Assembly: GCA_014529385.2 (NCBI GenBank) | Contig: CM043961.1 | Span: 13,838,978 to 13,902,977, forward strand | Direction of reading: 5' to 3' | Source: Adiantum capillus-veneris | Lineage: Eukaryota; Streptophyta; Polypodiopsida; Polypodiales; Pteridaceae | DNA length: 64,000 nt | Shown here: piece by piece, positions 33,921-45,392 of the stretch | How positions within the stretch are numbered: position 1 is the stretch's first letter | Layout of the letters: every line of letters begins with the position of its first letter | Translations under genes and position numbers: made by a program | Notes under the pieces: generated by a model | Databases searched by the model: none | Told to the model about the DNA's origin: nothing | The model's input: the letters and a program-made list of their open reading frames with translations, nothing else

Positions 33921-35977
33921 ATGACACGCTATACCTTTGATGATATCCCAATCTTCTTCGAAAATCTAGAAGAAGATGTTGATGATTTTCTTGCTGATTT
34001 TAGAATGGTTTGTCGTATCCTTGGTAAAAGGGATGACATTGAAAAAGGGGATTTTTTATTGCTATGCCTTAGAGGCAACGCTGAGCAATAGTTTTGGAGT
34101 ATGTCTTCTCAGATTGAAGATGGGTATACCCAATTTCCAAAGCTTTGAAGACCAGATTCTCTAAATTTCCAACAACAGAGAAAGCATGGGCTTCATTAGG
34201 GAGACTTCAACAACATGGTGAAGACTACTATGCTTATGAGGATATTTTTTCTCATCAATGGGGAAGATGTGGGTTTAGTTCTACATTTCCAGATTATGTA
34301 AAAATGGAGCAATTTATTTCTGGTTTGTCTCCTTTCCTAAAGACTAAGGTTACTTGTAGTGGACCCTCTACCTTTGAAGAAGCGGTCACTATTGCCCGAA
34401 GGAAGTTTCACAAGTACTTCTACATAAAAAATGGTTTCCATCATGCTGGAAGAACCAACCATCATGAAAGTGTTTCTATGAAGGAGTCATCTCCTTTGCC
34501 ATACTTGTCTCCTTCTACTCCGACAAATGTTGAAGAAGTTAATTACATGCCAAGTGATTATTCAAGTGCTAAAGTGTGTGGCCAAGATTCAAATGTGGAA
34601 TCTCTTTTTTCTACCTTTATCACAAGCATGCAAAAATCGACACAAGATATCTCAAATGGCATTGATGATTCAATAATGGATACATCCAACCTGTTGGCGG
34701 AGGATCAATTTCTAGTCCAAGCAGACGAAGCTTTTGTGCAACATGACTCTATGGAGAATGAAGACCTTGAAGGTAACCTTGATCTTATGGAATGTTCTGA
34801 GAGTGTATCTTGTCTAAAAGAAGAGAGTGAAGAAGAAGATGAAATCATAGGTGGGGAGATCATGGACCACATTGATCATAAAGAGATGATTGTGTACATG
34901 GAATGCCAACTCCAAAACAAAGTAGAAGAGTGTGAGTTGAATCCATGTGAGGATAATCTTCAAGAAGTGTTTGAGGATGTTGAAAAGCATTGGTATGACC
35001 CATGTATATTAAGCATGGAGGACCCTATCATGCAAGAAGCCAAAGTTTTCACAAAATCAAACAGTAATCCATCAACCTTTGAGGTGGTACAATGTGAGGA
35101 GTTACAACCTTGCCAAAGGGGGGGCTTAGAAGGGGATGAAGAACATGGGAGAGTAGCAAAAAATAAAATCATAAAAGGAAACTGTCAGAGGGGTATCATT
35201 CTCTCCAATGGTGTTTTAGTGGGTGGTTCTTCATTCATGGGACAATCTCTTAGCAAGAAAGTCCAAGCTTTTGAAGGCCAAATCATCTTCACATTGGGTT
35301 TTACCTCTTCAAAGTCAACTTCTCCTCTCTTCACATATACCTTTCATCCGGGGCACCATACCTTCTTAAGTGGAAGAGGACATGAATACTTGGTGATGAA
35401 CAGATGTTTCCAAACCTTCTACATTTGGTTCTTTGGTGTATGGAGGTCACACATTGTGATGCTTCTGGTCTTCATCATAGATGAAAAACTTGTTGATTGC
35501 TACATGTGGATATTTCATCAATCAGTACCAAAATCTATTCTCTTCCAATGTGTTGGAAGCAATAGAAACCTTCGTCTATTATCTACTTATGTGGTAAACT
35601 ATTTGCAATATCTTCCAATAGCGGTTGGAAGCATGGATCAAGCTTTCATAAATCATGAAGGTCATAGAATTTTTGACTTGATGAGCCTACCCAGGTTGAA
35701 TGAATTTTATGAGCTACAGTTCAGGAATTTGCTCATACAAGCTCTTGAAGATCGTAGCAGATACATCAACTTTACACAGGAGGAAGAACAACCAATCTTT
35801 TATATCACATTCATAGTGATAGATGCAATGATGGACAACAATAAAATCTACAAGTTTCTTCAACCGAAATCAGTAAGTGATTCCATACCATACATCTCTC
35901 TTTGGGAAAGATATTTCAAGATCTTTGATCCTGGGGGGTGCTTATGGAAACTTTCTCAATGGAGGAGGTTTACTTAG
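33921..35977 (+). pseudogene. E2 gag-like coding region with long acidic and C-terminal extension
   Basis: It starts MTRYTFDDIPIFFENLEEDV at 33,921; a long open stretch of 610 codons runs to 35,977. The N-terminal ~170 residues resemble a plant gypsy capsid (DDFLADFRMVCRIL, FPTTEKAWASLGRLQQHGED, EQFISGLSPFLKTKV, TFEEAVTIARRK). No CCHC knuckle follows. Instead there is a Glu/Asp-rich middle (EESEEEDEIIGGEIMDH) and an unassigned C-terminal ~230 residues with a hydrophobic stretch (FYIWFFGVWRSHIVMLLVFI). About one or two breaks near the start. The role of the extension is unknown; a captured host segment is one possibility. Confidence 0.7.
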
Positions 35978-36117
35978 TCACTTCATTACATCCTGCTAAT
36001 GGCTCTGATAACCTTTCATATCACACAAGGTTTTTTAATCATACAACAAAGGTTCTTCAAAGATGAGAGCAGAGAAAGACAGACGTTACACAATCTACAT
36101 GTTGTATGGTCGGATAA

Positions 36118-36157
36118 ATGGTACATGAATGTACCATTATCTAAGGGGGGGGGCTAA
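36118..36157 (+). promoter_or_regulatory. E2 pre-PPT inverted repeat and polypurine tract
   Basis: ATGGTACATGAATGTACCAT at 36,118-36,137 has perfect 9 bp arms around GA. A polypurine tract AAGGGGGGGGG follows at 36,143-36,153, then the right LTR at 36,158. E1 has the same layout at 5,127-5,165. Confidence 0.7.
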
Positions 36158-38544
36158 TGATAGCCATTTTTCGGCTTTCCATAATTGCCATTTTAAGCTA
36201 TCTCACCCTATCAAATCACTCAAACATTTTGGTTATCCCTACCATTTCACTGTACATAGGCGTGTGTGAGTTAGGGGACTTTTCCCATATCTTCTTAAAA
36301 ACCCTCAATAAGCTCGCTAGGTTAGTTGAGCCAAAAAAATAAAAAAATAAAAAAATAAAAATTACAAGTATATTATGGCCCATTTGTGTGTAAATATTTC
36401 ATTGTATATAGGGCCTAAATAAAAAGTTTTTTCATAATTATTTTGGTATTTATTTAAATATTTCTACCTATGGTGTGTTATTTATGCTATGTACATTGAC
36501 CCACCATTACCATATTTTTTCTTACCATTTTGCATACTCTTTATTCCATATAAAAATAATTTCATGCAAGCTTCTCTTATTTTTGGTGTAACTCCATCCC
36601 AACAAAAATCCAAAAAAACTAGTTCTATTTATGTGTATATTTTTTCACTATTGTGATTTTTATCTTCCTACATCTATTCTCTATTACTCTCATAAATTAG
36701 ACCACCAAAAATATTCATCTTTTTATGGTAGACTTATAATGAGAGATTTATTTTGATCCCTTTATATTTTTTTCACCTATATTATTTATATTTGACATGT
36801 ACATATTTTTTTAGACCCCTCAATATTTGATTTTCTTAGCTGTACTATTCACTTATATCATGATCTCAACAATATCTTCAATGATAGACCTACCAAATAA
36901 GGTCAAGGGTATGTGGCATGCATGCATGCACCATGGGGAGCTCACTCTTGGAGGTATTCAAAAGAATCATCCAAAAAAGGACCTCACAAGGACTTTGTGC
37001 AGTGGAAAAAACAGTCGGTTTTGCTGAATTTTTAAAGATCACATGCTTGCCGAATTTGAAAAGGTGATACAAACAAAAGTTGTAGCTCGTGAGCTGAAAC
37101 TTTACCTCAAATTTTTCCATATTTTTTTTGAGCTACGAACAGTGAGCTATAATTTTATTGGTGGACCCCAGTTTGCCCATGCTATGCATCCACACTCCCT
37201 CTTCCACTTTATCATTTTCCTCTTTCACACACACTTCTCCACTCATCATCCCCACCTCTCTCACCACTCCTCTCTGCACCCTACTCACCTTCTTCTCAAC
37301 CTTGAAGAATAAGAGAAACCATGGTGAACTCATATCTCCTACACACACTTCCATTCCAAAATTGATCACCTAGTCTCATTTTCCTCTTCCATATTACCCA
37401 TATCTATCAAAAACCACAAAATTCAGCCTCTTCTCTTGAAAGACAGCACCATGTTGATTGATTACTCATATTCAATCACCTTGGCTCTCAAAGAAGGTCA
37501 AGAGTGGAGAAAAAACGTACCGTCAAAGCTAGTGGACCGTCAACAAGCGTCAAAATTGACTCTACTCAAGACACTTGGAGCATCAACATTGTAAGAAATC
37601 CATATTTTCTTACCTATTAAGAGTTTTTTCTTCCTTATTTGTATCCTATTTGGATACTTCCATTGTAGATATTCAATTCCATTTGTAAATTAATAAAAAT
37701 ACTAACTCTACTAATTTACTAACACTAACCTACTATGAAAAGTCCTATCACCTCCACTTCTCTCCTCTCTCTCTTCTTCATCTATCCACACCAACTTCTT
37801 GATAATTCCAAGCAAAAGAAATTAGATAAGTGCTGAAAATCTAACCCAACCATGGTTAGAGGAGTAACCCTAGCCTTCAAAATTGCTATAAAAGGAGGGT
37901 GTAGCTAGCACAAATAGGGGAGCTATAAGCAAGAGCACTATGCTATAGCTTGAGAAGCCAATCTCAACCTCTCTAGAAGGAGCTCTTGAGTGGAAGATCA
38001 TTGTCTTATGTATATGCATGTGTTGTATTAGGGGTGATTAGCAAGGGAACTCTATGCCATTGTAAGAGAGAGTGATCATTCACTTGAGAGTAGGAAATCT
38101 ATCATTTCTCCTACTAGTGTAAGCCCAACATTTGCTGAATCAAGGAGGGTGGATTTGGACTAAGCTTGGATACTTTGTCTCTCTTCCAACGTGAATTAAT
38201 GGACAACAATGATGTGTAAGTGTCTTGGTGTTTTCTTTAAGTTCTTGATAGCTTGTCTCTGGGTGTTTTCATCAATTCAGCCATAAATTCCACATACTGT
38301 AAGAGGTAAACAAGGTGGAGAGGACTCCCCTGGCCTTAAGACAGTGATTGGGGTGGCTTTTCTTGTGATGTGTTGTGGTATAATTTACTCAAGCTATGTT
38401 GAACAAATACTAATCTCACTTTGATTGTTCATGACAGATTTGTAAGAAGGTATTAATGCAACAATCACCCCCTCCCCCTTCTCTCTCTTTCTTACATATA
38501 TAATTGTGTTTGCTTGATCACGGCCGATACATTTCAAAGCAGCC

Positions 38545-38642
<98 letters not shown>

Positions 38643-38815
38643 GCGTCCTAGTTCGCATCCAAAACTAGGTGGTGCCCCAAATTTTTGTAGGATTAGGTTG
38701 CAGGTTTGTGTGTGTGTTGTTGTTTTTTTCCAACCCCAACCCAATTGAGCAGCACGGGATCCTAGAAGGGTGCTTAGAGGCCACTCTTCTTGTTGCCCCA
38801 CCCCGGATGGCCTCA
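36158..38815 (+). repeat. E2 right LTR (2,658 bp)
   Basis: Starts TGATAGCC after the polypurine tract and ends GGCCTCA at 38,815. The CT tract at 38,548-38,640 is 93 bp, against 62 bp in the left LTR. TATA box at 37,887-37,893. Confidence 0.92.
37887..37893 (+). promoter_or_regulatory. TATA box in E2 right LTR
   Basis: TATAAAA followed by GGAGGGTGTAGC, identical in context to the left LTR box. It could drive transcription out into 38,816 onward. Confidence 0.6.
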
Positions 38816-39954
38816 ATATTTACCGCTATCTTTGGTCCTCGTGCTGGTGTTTTGGTTTTTAGTTTGTGCTTCTGGCTAGAATCTGTTTCTATTGGCTCTT
38901 GGTTTGGTGGGATTATTCTGGTGGTTTTAGTAAAGCTTGGGCTGTTTGAATCATTTTCTAACACATTTCAAGCCTCTGCTTCTCTAGTTCCACATATGGA
39001 TATGTCATCCACATTTGTTCTTGAGTTTGGTTTTTTTAAAGCTATGCGGCTTTGAGGAGGGTGTCTAATGGTTTGTTAACCCTATCTACCAACATCGATC
39101 CTCCTGAACTAGTTCTCCTAGGTTTCTCAATTGGGCCTGGCTCTAGTACTACCTCAGGGGTTGTGTTTTCTTTGTTCATCTTTCCTTCTAGTTTTCTTAG
39201 TTTTTCTTTTGTTTGTTTTGATTCTTCACAAAGGAAGTATGTTCACATTCCCTTGTAGATTTCATCCTAGACTTTCTAGCTTTCCAAGTGCTTTGTTGAC
39301 TCTTTCGTTCAATGCTAGGTGCATCTGCTTTTGGTTCTATCATCGCTTAGTTAAGGCTCAATAAAATTCTCTTACTCTCTTAGAGCATAACTTGGCTTTG
39401 TTTCAGCAAATGACCTCAAAGACCTATCTAATGCATCTTGAGAATTACATTATAGATGATTTTAAGATAGATTTGTTTTTCATCTTGAGATTTTTAAGGG
39501 AAACATGACTAAATTTAATGGTTAATGTATTGCATTATTTTGATTATTAGAGGTTTTCTCAAATTTGGAAGTCCTAGATTATTGTAAGATTTTGTTTGCT
39601 ACACAATGCTAGGCTATATATGAAGAGCAGTCATGAATAAATGTAGAAAATTTTGTTTTTTTGTAATCGACTTATTTGTGTACTATTTTGTTTGCTACAC
39701 AATGCTAAGATATATATGAATAGCAATCTTGAATAAACAGAGAAACTTGTGTTTTATTGTGATTAACTTAGTTGTGTATAATTTTGTACTATCTTAGGGA
39801 GTTGTCCATTGATATTTCTTGTTTGGTTTTTTGGTTCGCTAGAAAAAACTTGCTCAATATTTGGATTTCCTTACCAGACAAGCAACCCTAACATGGGACA
39901 AAAACAGCCAAAATGATTCTAGTAGGATAATATAATTGTGCAATGTTTACCTTC
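38816..39954. other. Unassigned DNA right of E2
   Basis: No gene recognised. Two blocks near 39,597 and 39,688 share TTTGTTTGCTACACAATGCTA and following sequence, a ~90 bp local duplication. Confidence 0.45.
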
Positions 39955-40130
39955 TATCTTGCAGCCCTATTGGGAGGAGGTCTTCTACTTCAAACCTAGG
40001 CTTGGCTATGAAGCAGTGAGAGTAGTCTTGATGAAAAAAGATCCAAAGATACTCTTGATGAGATTGGTGTACTTTGTAAGTAGGGTTATGATTGTCGAGA
40101 GAGGCTTATTCATTAGAAAGAGAATAGGGT
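39955..40130 (+). pseudogene. Isolated gypsy RNase H remnant
   Basis: PYWEEVFYFKPRLGYEAVRV and LVYFVSRVMIVERGLF line up with the RNase H start of E3 at about 41,895-42,060 (WEQVFYVNPSVGDDAIGAML, PVYCVSRVKLVAERKL). Nothing on either side continues the match, so it is a short fossil fragment of a relative of E3. Confidence 0.5.
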
Positions 40131-40375
40131 CTAGAAGGGCCTCTTTATTTGGAAGTTTAAGGAAGTAAAACCTTTAGTATTAAGAAAGTAATCAAATGAC
40201 AACTTTTGAATTCAAACAGGCAAAACGACTAGTTTATTTGAACTAAAAGTTTCCCCCCAAAATGAAATTTAAAATCTAGCGGGTAAAACCATATCATGTA
40301 GCATATCTATGGAAAGAGCTCAATGCGTAGATTGCAAATCTATGATCTAGGCTCAAATTGGAGATCACTTTTTTT

Positions 40376-40401
40376 GGGGGGGGGGGGGGGGGGGGGGGGG
40401 G
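40376..40401 (+). repeat. G26 homopolymer
   Basis: An uninterrupted run of 26 G preceded by a T run. Length is likely unstable and prone to sequencing error. Confidence 0.9.
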
Positions 40402-40677
40402 ACATTAGGAAGATTAAGCTGGACTCACTTTTGGGCCTTTCAGTTCTAGAGAGAGAGTGGCGCTCGACCAATAAGGAAGAGGCTAACGTAACGTTGAAAA
40501 TTGACATTTTGGAGTCAAGCTCTTTTAAAAAAAGGGAGGAAATATTATTTTTGTTCATCAAATTGCACAATTTCACGCTTTCAAGGCATAAATGCCGTCA
40601 TGCGTACTAACTCTGTACCAAGGAATTTCAGAACTTTCATTGAAGACTCTATCTAGTATCTTTGTTCCCGCCCAAAT

Positions 40678-41366
40678 ATGACTTTGAGTAGCTCTACTTT
40701 CCTCTCGAAACTTCTTCCCTTTTTCATATTTGCGCTAACCTTTCTATGTATTCTACTGCACACCATGTCTACTTCTCGAAGGCCTAACACTACCATTGAC
40801 TTTGTTAGCATTTTTAACAGTTATACTACAGACGATCAAGCATGGATACCATCTCGAATAACTATCGGAAGTTGGGTTCTACTGAAAACTAAGAGGAGGA
40901 AGAGGAGGCAACGCAATGATTTTGTGGAGGCTTTCAAGGGACAAGTTAAAGAGTTTAAAGTGTGTGCACAAAGCAAGCGGGTGAAAGAGGTCCTCATACA
41001 ACATGCTTTCCAACATGCAAACTTAAGGTTACAAACATCTCCTCCAAGTTTTCCAAGGCATCGACCCAACTGTAAGTTATTTTTAGCATCTCGCTTAGTG
41101 CATGATTATATTCGAAGGTTAAGTGGTGGATATCATCTTTGGTATGTATCGATATTTATCCATCGAATAGGATAGATTGGCAACCAGCTGAGAGCATAGT
41201 TGGGATTTTTGATGCTTTCCATGCGTTTATTGGTGAGCAAATGTACAGAGGAAGACAAAACAAGGAACTTGCAGATAATGGAATTTTCTTTTATGATATG
41301 TCATATGTGGAACCGATAACTTCCATTGGTTGGGGTCGTGTAGCTCCTTTGTCACCTCTCCTTTGA
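40678..41366 (+). CDS. Unrecognised open region upstream of E3 pol
   Basis: An open frame from 40,678 (a more likely start is MSTSRRPNTTIDFVSIFNSY at 40,768) runs to 41,175. A second overlapping frame continues to 41,366 (SNRIDWQPAESIVGIFDAFH, GEQMYRGRQNKELADNGIFF). The upstream 30 residues are hydrophobic (LLPFFIFALTFLCILLHT), so a membrane or signal segment is possible if the first Met is used. A basic patch (KTKRRKRRQRND) and a charged helix (EAFKGQVKEFKVCAQSKRVK) follow. I do not recognise the family. It lies where gag, protease and the start of reverse transcriptase of E3 would be expected, so it may be a captured host segment or part of a different element. Confidence 0.4.
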
Positions 41367-41369
41367 CAG

Positions 41370-42330
41370 CAAGGATTGTTCCTTGCCTATTGCTACACGG
41401 TATTGCCATTTGGGTTGTCAAATGGACCATCTTTCTATCAAGAGAGAGCAAATTGGGTATTGTCACCATTGGTTGGTAGTTGTGTTAAAGCTTTTATGGA
41501 TAACTTCTGTGTCTATAGCAGTAGGGTTGAACACCATGAGAAGATGCAGATGGTATTGGCTCGATATGATGAATGTGGAGGACAACTAAATCCAAAGAAA
41601 TGTCATCTAGCACAGCCAAGGGTGAAGTTATTGGGCCATATGGTGTCAAAAAATGGCATTGAGGTTGATCCAGACAAGGTTAAGTCTATTATTCTTCTTC
41701 CATCCCCTAAGAGTACAAAGAAATTGGAAACCTTTATACACAAAGTGAAGTACATGGCGCGGTTTATTCCATTGTCTTCACAACTGCTTTATCCATTACA
41801 GCAAGTTGCAAAGCATGATCCATTGCAATGGGATGACAAGTGTGAAGAAGTGTTTCAAGAGGTGTTAGGGGGGTTGTCAGCCATGTAGGGTCCTGATTGG
41901 GAGCAAGTGTTTTATGTAAATCCATCAGTAGGGGATGATGCCATTGGAGCCATGTTATTGCAAAAGGGAAAGGGCAGCCATTATATGAGGCCAGTGTATT
42001 GTGTAAGCCGAGTGAAGTTGGTAGCAGAAAGAAAATTGTTGGAAGTAGAGCTAGTGATGGCCATTGTAATATTTGCTTGTCAACAATTTCGTCATTACTT
42101 GCTACCACGACCTTTTGTTTTCTTGACGATTTATGCATTTTTGCCACAGTTAATTAATGGCACTAACATGTCAAATGTGGTGAAGAAATGGGTAATTGAG
42201 CTGCAAGAGTTTGAGTTATCTTTTTTAGTGGAAGACAGTACAAGAGCTACCTTAGCTGATTTGTTGACTTACAAGGAGAATCCCCTTCTTGTTAAGGAAG
42301 AGGTGGTGAGAAAGGTAGTTGAAGAATTAC
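41370..42330 (+). pseudogene. E3 reverse transcriptase (partial) and RNase H
   Basis: Palm and thumb blocks VLPFGLSNGPSFYQERANWV, CVYSSRVEHHEKMQMV, GGQLNPKKCHLAQPRVKLLG, HMVSKNGIEVDPDKVKSI and MARFIPLSSQLLYPLQQ. RNase H begins at about 41,895 (VFYVNPSVGDDAIGAMLL, PVYCVSRVKLVAERKLLEVE, FRHYLLPRPFVFLT). Confidence 0.88.
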
Positions 42331-42344
42331 CACAGATCAACAAT

Positions 42345-42760
42345 GCACATGTGTTGTTCTTTGATGGCTCATACAGAAAGATCCATGATGCGTCTTCAGG
42401 GGGTATAGCACTTTATGATCTAGAGGGGAATCTAGTATGCAAGAGATGGTTCAAATTGGATGCACATAGTAACAATGAGGCTGAATATGCTACTTTGGAA
42501 TCCGGAATACACATTTGTTTGAAACAGGGGATTAGAAGGTTGAGCATAAAAGGTGATGCCTTGCTAGTTGTGAAGCAAGTGTTGGGTGTGTGGAAGAGCA
42601 AGAACACCTCATTGAAGGAAATGTGTTTCAGAATTAAAGGCCCGTTAAAAAAGTTCAAAGCATGGAGCATCAGACACACAGAACATGCTCTAAATGGAGA
42701 GGCACATGAAGCAACTCAAAGCATGATTGGGGAGCTATTTGTGTTGAGGACCAATTTACC
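42345..42760 (+). pseudogene. E3 archaeal-type RNase H
   Basis: VLFFDGSYRKIHDASSGGIA, NNEAEYATLESGIHICLKQG, RRLSIKGDALLVVKQVLGVW and a closing RHTEHALNGEAHEATQ. All expected acidic blocks are in order. The domain, between RNase H and integrase, marks the Tat lineage. Confidence 0.8.
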
Positions 42761-42799
42761 TCTTTATCATGGCCGGGAAAGTTTGGCTCAAGAAGAGGA

Positions 42800-44142
42800 T
42801 TTTTTACTAACAAGAATCATTCCGAAGGACATTCAAAAGTCTAAGAAGTATGGTTTTGTGTGTAGAGCATACATGTACAAATTGATTGGTGATGTCTTGT
42901 ACATGAAAGGGGCTGATCTCGTGTTGAGACATGTACCTTGGAGGGAGGAGCTCTATAGAGTGTTGGAAGAGAATCATGAAGGCGCATGTGGCGGCCATTT
43001 TTCTCTAAAGATCACCTTGCATAAGGTCTTGCAAGAAGGGTATGTATGGCCTAGTTTGCACAAGGATGTTCACCATTGGTGTAGGTCTTGCAATATGTGT
43101 CAAGAATTTGGGAAGAGAGTGTTCAAGCCGGAGCTATGAAAAACCATTATGGCGTTTCATGTGTTTGAAAAGTGGGGGATTGATGCAATAGGCCCGTTAC
43201 CTATCACAAGCAAGGACAAAAGCTATATTTTGACTGCAGTGGACTATTTCTCTAGATGGGCAGAGGCTATAGCAGTAAAACAAATCACTGCAAAGGATGT
43301 GGCAAAATTTGTGTACGATGAAATATGTTGTAAGTTTGGGGTGCCATTGGAGCTACTTTCGGATAAGGGGCCAGAATTTAGAGCTAAATTGCTAGACATT
43401 TTATGTGCAAAGATGAAGATTAGTCACCAACATACCACTCCTTATTACCCACAGTGTAATGGATTAAATGAAAGATTCAATGGAGAGTTGAGTACAAATT
43501 CTTTCAAAAGTGACAAAGCACCAAGGAAAGAATTGGGATTTGGAATTTCCTAGTGCATTATGGGCTTACCGTACTTCGGTGAAGACAAGTACAGGGTTTA
43601 CTCCATTTCATTTGGTGTATGAAAAGGAAGCACTATTGCCTGTGAAAGTAGAGCTGTCTGCAGTAAAGATGCTAGAGAAGTTGCTTGGGCCACCTAGTGA
43701 TGCATTCAAAGAGAGGCTCTTACAGTTACAAGAGGTTCAGCTGGATAGGATGAGTGCATTGGAACATTATGGGCAGATGCAGGATAAGACTTTGGCAAAG
43801 ATAAATGAAAAGGTAAAAAGTAAGGGTATCAAGAAGCATGATTTGGTTTTGCGCTACAATAGTAAGTTGGACAACACCTTTCAAAAGAAGTTTCAAATTA
43901 AGTGGGAAGGCCCTTTCAAGGTAGTGGAGTGTTTTCCAAATGGTACATATCAGTTGGCTAACCTGGATGGAATCCTACATAATTCAAGGGTAAATGGATT
44001 TCGTATTAGATTGTATCATGCTAGATTGATGATGGTGGAGCAAGATGAGATGTCTGCAGAACAAGTAATGTATGTGAGGGATGAGGAGACTTGTGACGCG
44101 GCGAGTCTCATATCTCTTTTTGCTGCTGCTAATCATGAATGA
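42800..44142 (+). pseudogene. E3 integrase
   Basis: H2C2 module at about 42,965-43,110 (EENHEGACGGHFSLKITLHK, GYVWPSLHKDVHHWCRSCNM). Core at 43,150-43,550 (KWGIDAIGPLP, TAVDYFSRWAEAIAVKQ, FGVPLELLSDKGPEFRA, TPYYPQCNGLNERFNG). C-terminus to 44,142 (LWAYRTSVKTSTGFTPFHLV, KHDLVLRYNSKLDNTF, KWEGPFKVVECFPNGTYQL, RVNGFRIRLYHARL). Confidence 0.9.
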
Positions 44143-44149
44143 TCTAGCA

Positions 44150-44170
44150 GGCTAGGGGATGGGCAAATTA
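44150..44170 (+). promoter_or_regulatory. E3 polypurine tract region
   Basis: Purine-rich GGCTAGGGGATGGGCAAA just downstream of the integrase stop and a few bases before the LTR start at 44,171. Confidence 0.5.
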
Positions 44171-45301
44171 TGTTAGGAGTTTTTTGGAAGAAGTGATTGC
44201 GCATATGTACATACACATGCATGGTGCATCAAATAAAGAATTGCCCATTTTCCAGAGCCAGGTGGTTACGTGGGGTCCACATGTGTACAGGTAGGACAAC
44301 ATGTACATAGTGCATCGATTTTCACTATCACTAGTACCAGTGTGTTTCTTCTATAATAATGAGTTGGTAGCGCGTAAAGCTTCTGGAGAAAGATATCCAT
44401 GGGCCAATGACATAAGGTAAGCAGGTGCGTCAAATGGAATCTAGTGGCGTCAGGAGGTCGAATGGGTCAATATTTGCACGTGGATAAGTACGGACACAAC
44501 GTGGGTGTTTTCTTGTGATGAATTATGCAAAAGGTCATCATGAGGACCATCTTTTGGGGCCACTTCATGTGGTTGTGGGATGCATTATTGGAAAAAGTTG
44601 AGTGCCAGGTGTGCGGATGGATGCAGTAGGGTGACAACTATGCACTGCGAGGCCACTTTTTGGCCTGTTCCGGTTCCGTTTGAGGTCAACTAAAAGGCCA
44701 AAGGTGCCCAAGTAATAAAGATAAGTGAAGGAACTGAAAAACCTGAGAGAAGACAAGAAAAAATGTGGAGAGAAGAGGAGGAACAGCCGCAACTGAGTTT
44801 TTGCTGTTTTTGGAGCCTGTTTTGGCCATAAACTGCTCGTCCGACGTCGGATTTGAGCACTTTGACATTGTAGACTGGGGTTTTGGGCCATTCAAAACGC
44901 GATGGTGCTATCCATTTTTCCAAATTCCTCATCGTTTTTTTGTTATTTTGGTTGTGTAAGTTTCTCTTGTTGAGTGAAGCCTCTGCTCCAATTTGTGATT
45001 GTATCTGACATATTTTACCCATATTGTGTGAGCTATTTGCCCCATTGGTGTTGGCTCAAGCTCAATTGTATCTAAACATCAGAAATTCCCCTCTTTTGAG
45101 CTGAGTTTTTGGGTTTGTGTGTGTGTGTGTGGAAAAATGGATAGTCTCTCTCCTCTCACTCCATCGGTGTGTTCCCTGTCTTGGCCAGGTGGGTTGTGTA
45201 AGCCGAGTGGTGCCCCATAGTGTGTGTGTGTTTGTGTGTATCATCCCAAGAGTGTGTGTTGGGTCATTATAGAGGCGTTGTGTGTGTTTCCATCCCACTC
45301 A
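44171..45301 (+). repeat. E3 3' LTR (about 1.13 kb)
   Basis: Starts TGTTAGGAG after the polypurine tract. It is taken to end at CCCACTCA (45,301), because a - strand gag remnant begins soon after. It contains a GTGGTGCCCCA block and GT tracts (45,116-45,131), loosely resembling the end regions of the E1/E2 LTRs. The 3' end is inferred, since no partner LTR is available. Confidence 0.55.
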
Positions 45302-45392
45302 CAACGTAATAAGTTCTCTCTTTTTTGTTGTGGATTCCCAGACCTTTGTTCCTCTCGAGACGAGGCCTTTTGATTTTGTGAATAGGAACAGG

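Larger units (their letters stand above)
30985..38815 (+). mobile_element. E2: gag-only LTR retrotransposon (non-autonomous), complete LTR pair
   Basis: Two LTRs (30,985-33,612 and 36,158-38,815) flank a 2.5 kb internal region with primer site, one gag-like coding region and a polypurine tract. No protease, reverse transcriptase or integrase is present. LTR starts (TGATAGCC), LTR ends, leader, hairpin and polypurine tract match E1. Sampled LTR blocks differ by about 2-5% by eye, so E2 is younger than E1. Flanking five-base sequences (GGTAT left, ATATT right) are not identical, so no target duplication is claimed. Structurally complete, with about one or two coding breaks. It resembles the TR-GAG/LARD class of plant elements. 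Confidence 0.85.
41370..45301 (+). mobile_element. E3: 3' half of a Tat-like Ty3/gypsy element
   Basis: Order: reverse transcriptase (from mid palm), RNase H, archaeal-type RNase H, H2C2, integrase, polypurine tract, LTR. The 5' LTR, gag, protease and start of reverse transcriptase are not in the window; 41,367 abuts the unrecognised open region. The visible coding part is better preserved than E1 pol, with about three breaks. Age cannot be judged from LTRs because only one is present. Confidence 0.82.

Noticed and set aside
35996-36020. Initiator-Met primer-like motif on the - strand inside E2
   Set aside because: It lies inside a complete + strand element with its own primer site, and nothing LTR-like adjoins it.
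30980-38820. Target-site duplication for E2
   Set aside because: The five bases outside each LTR (GGTAT and ATATT) are not identical; decay or an edge misplacement is possible, so none is claimed.
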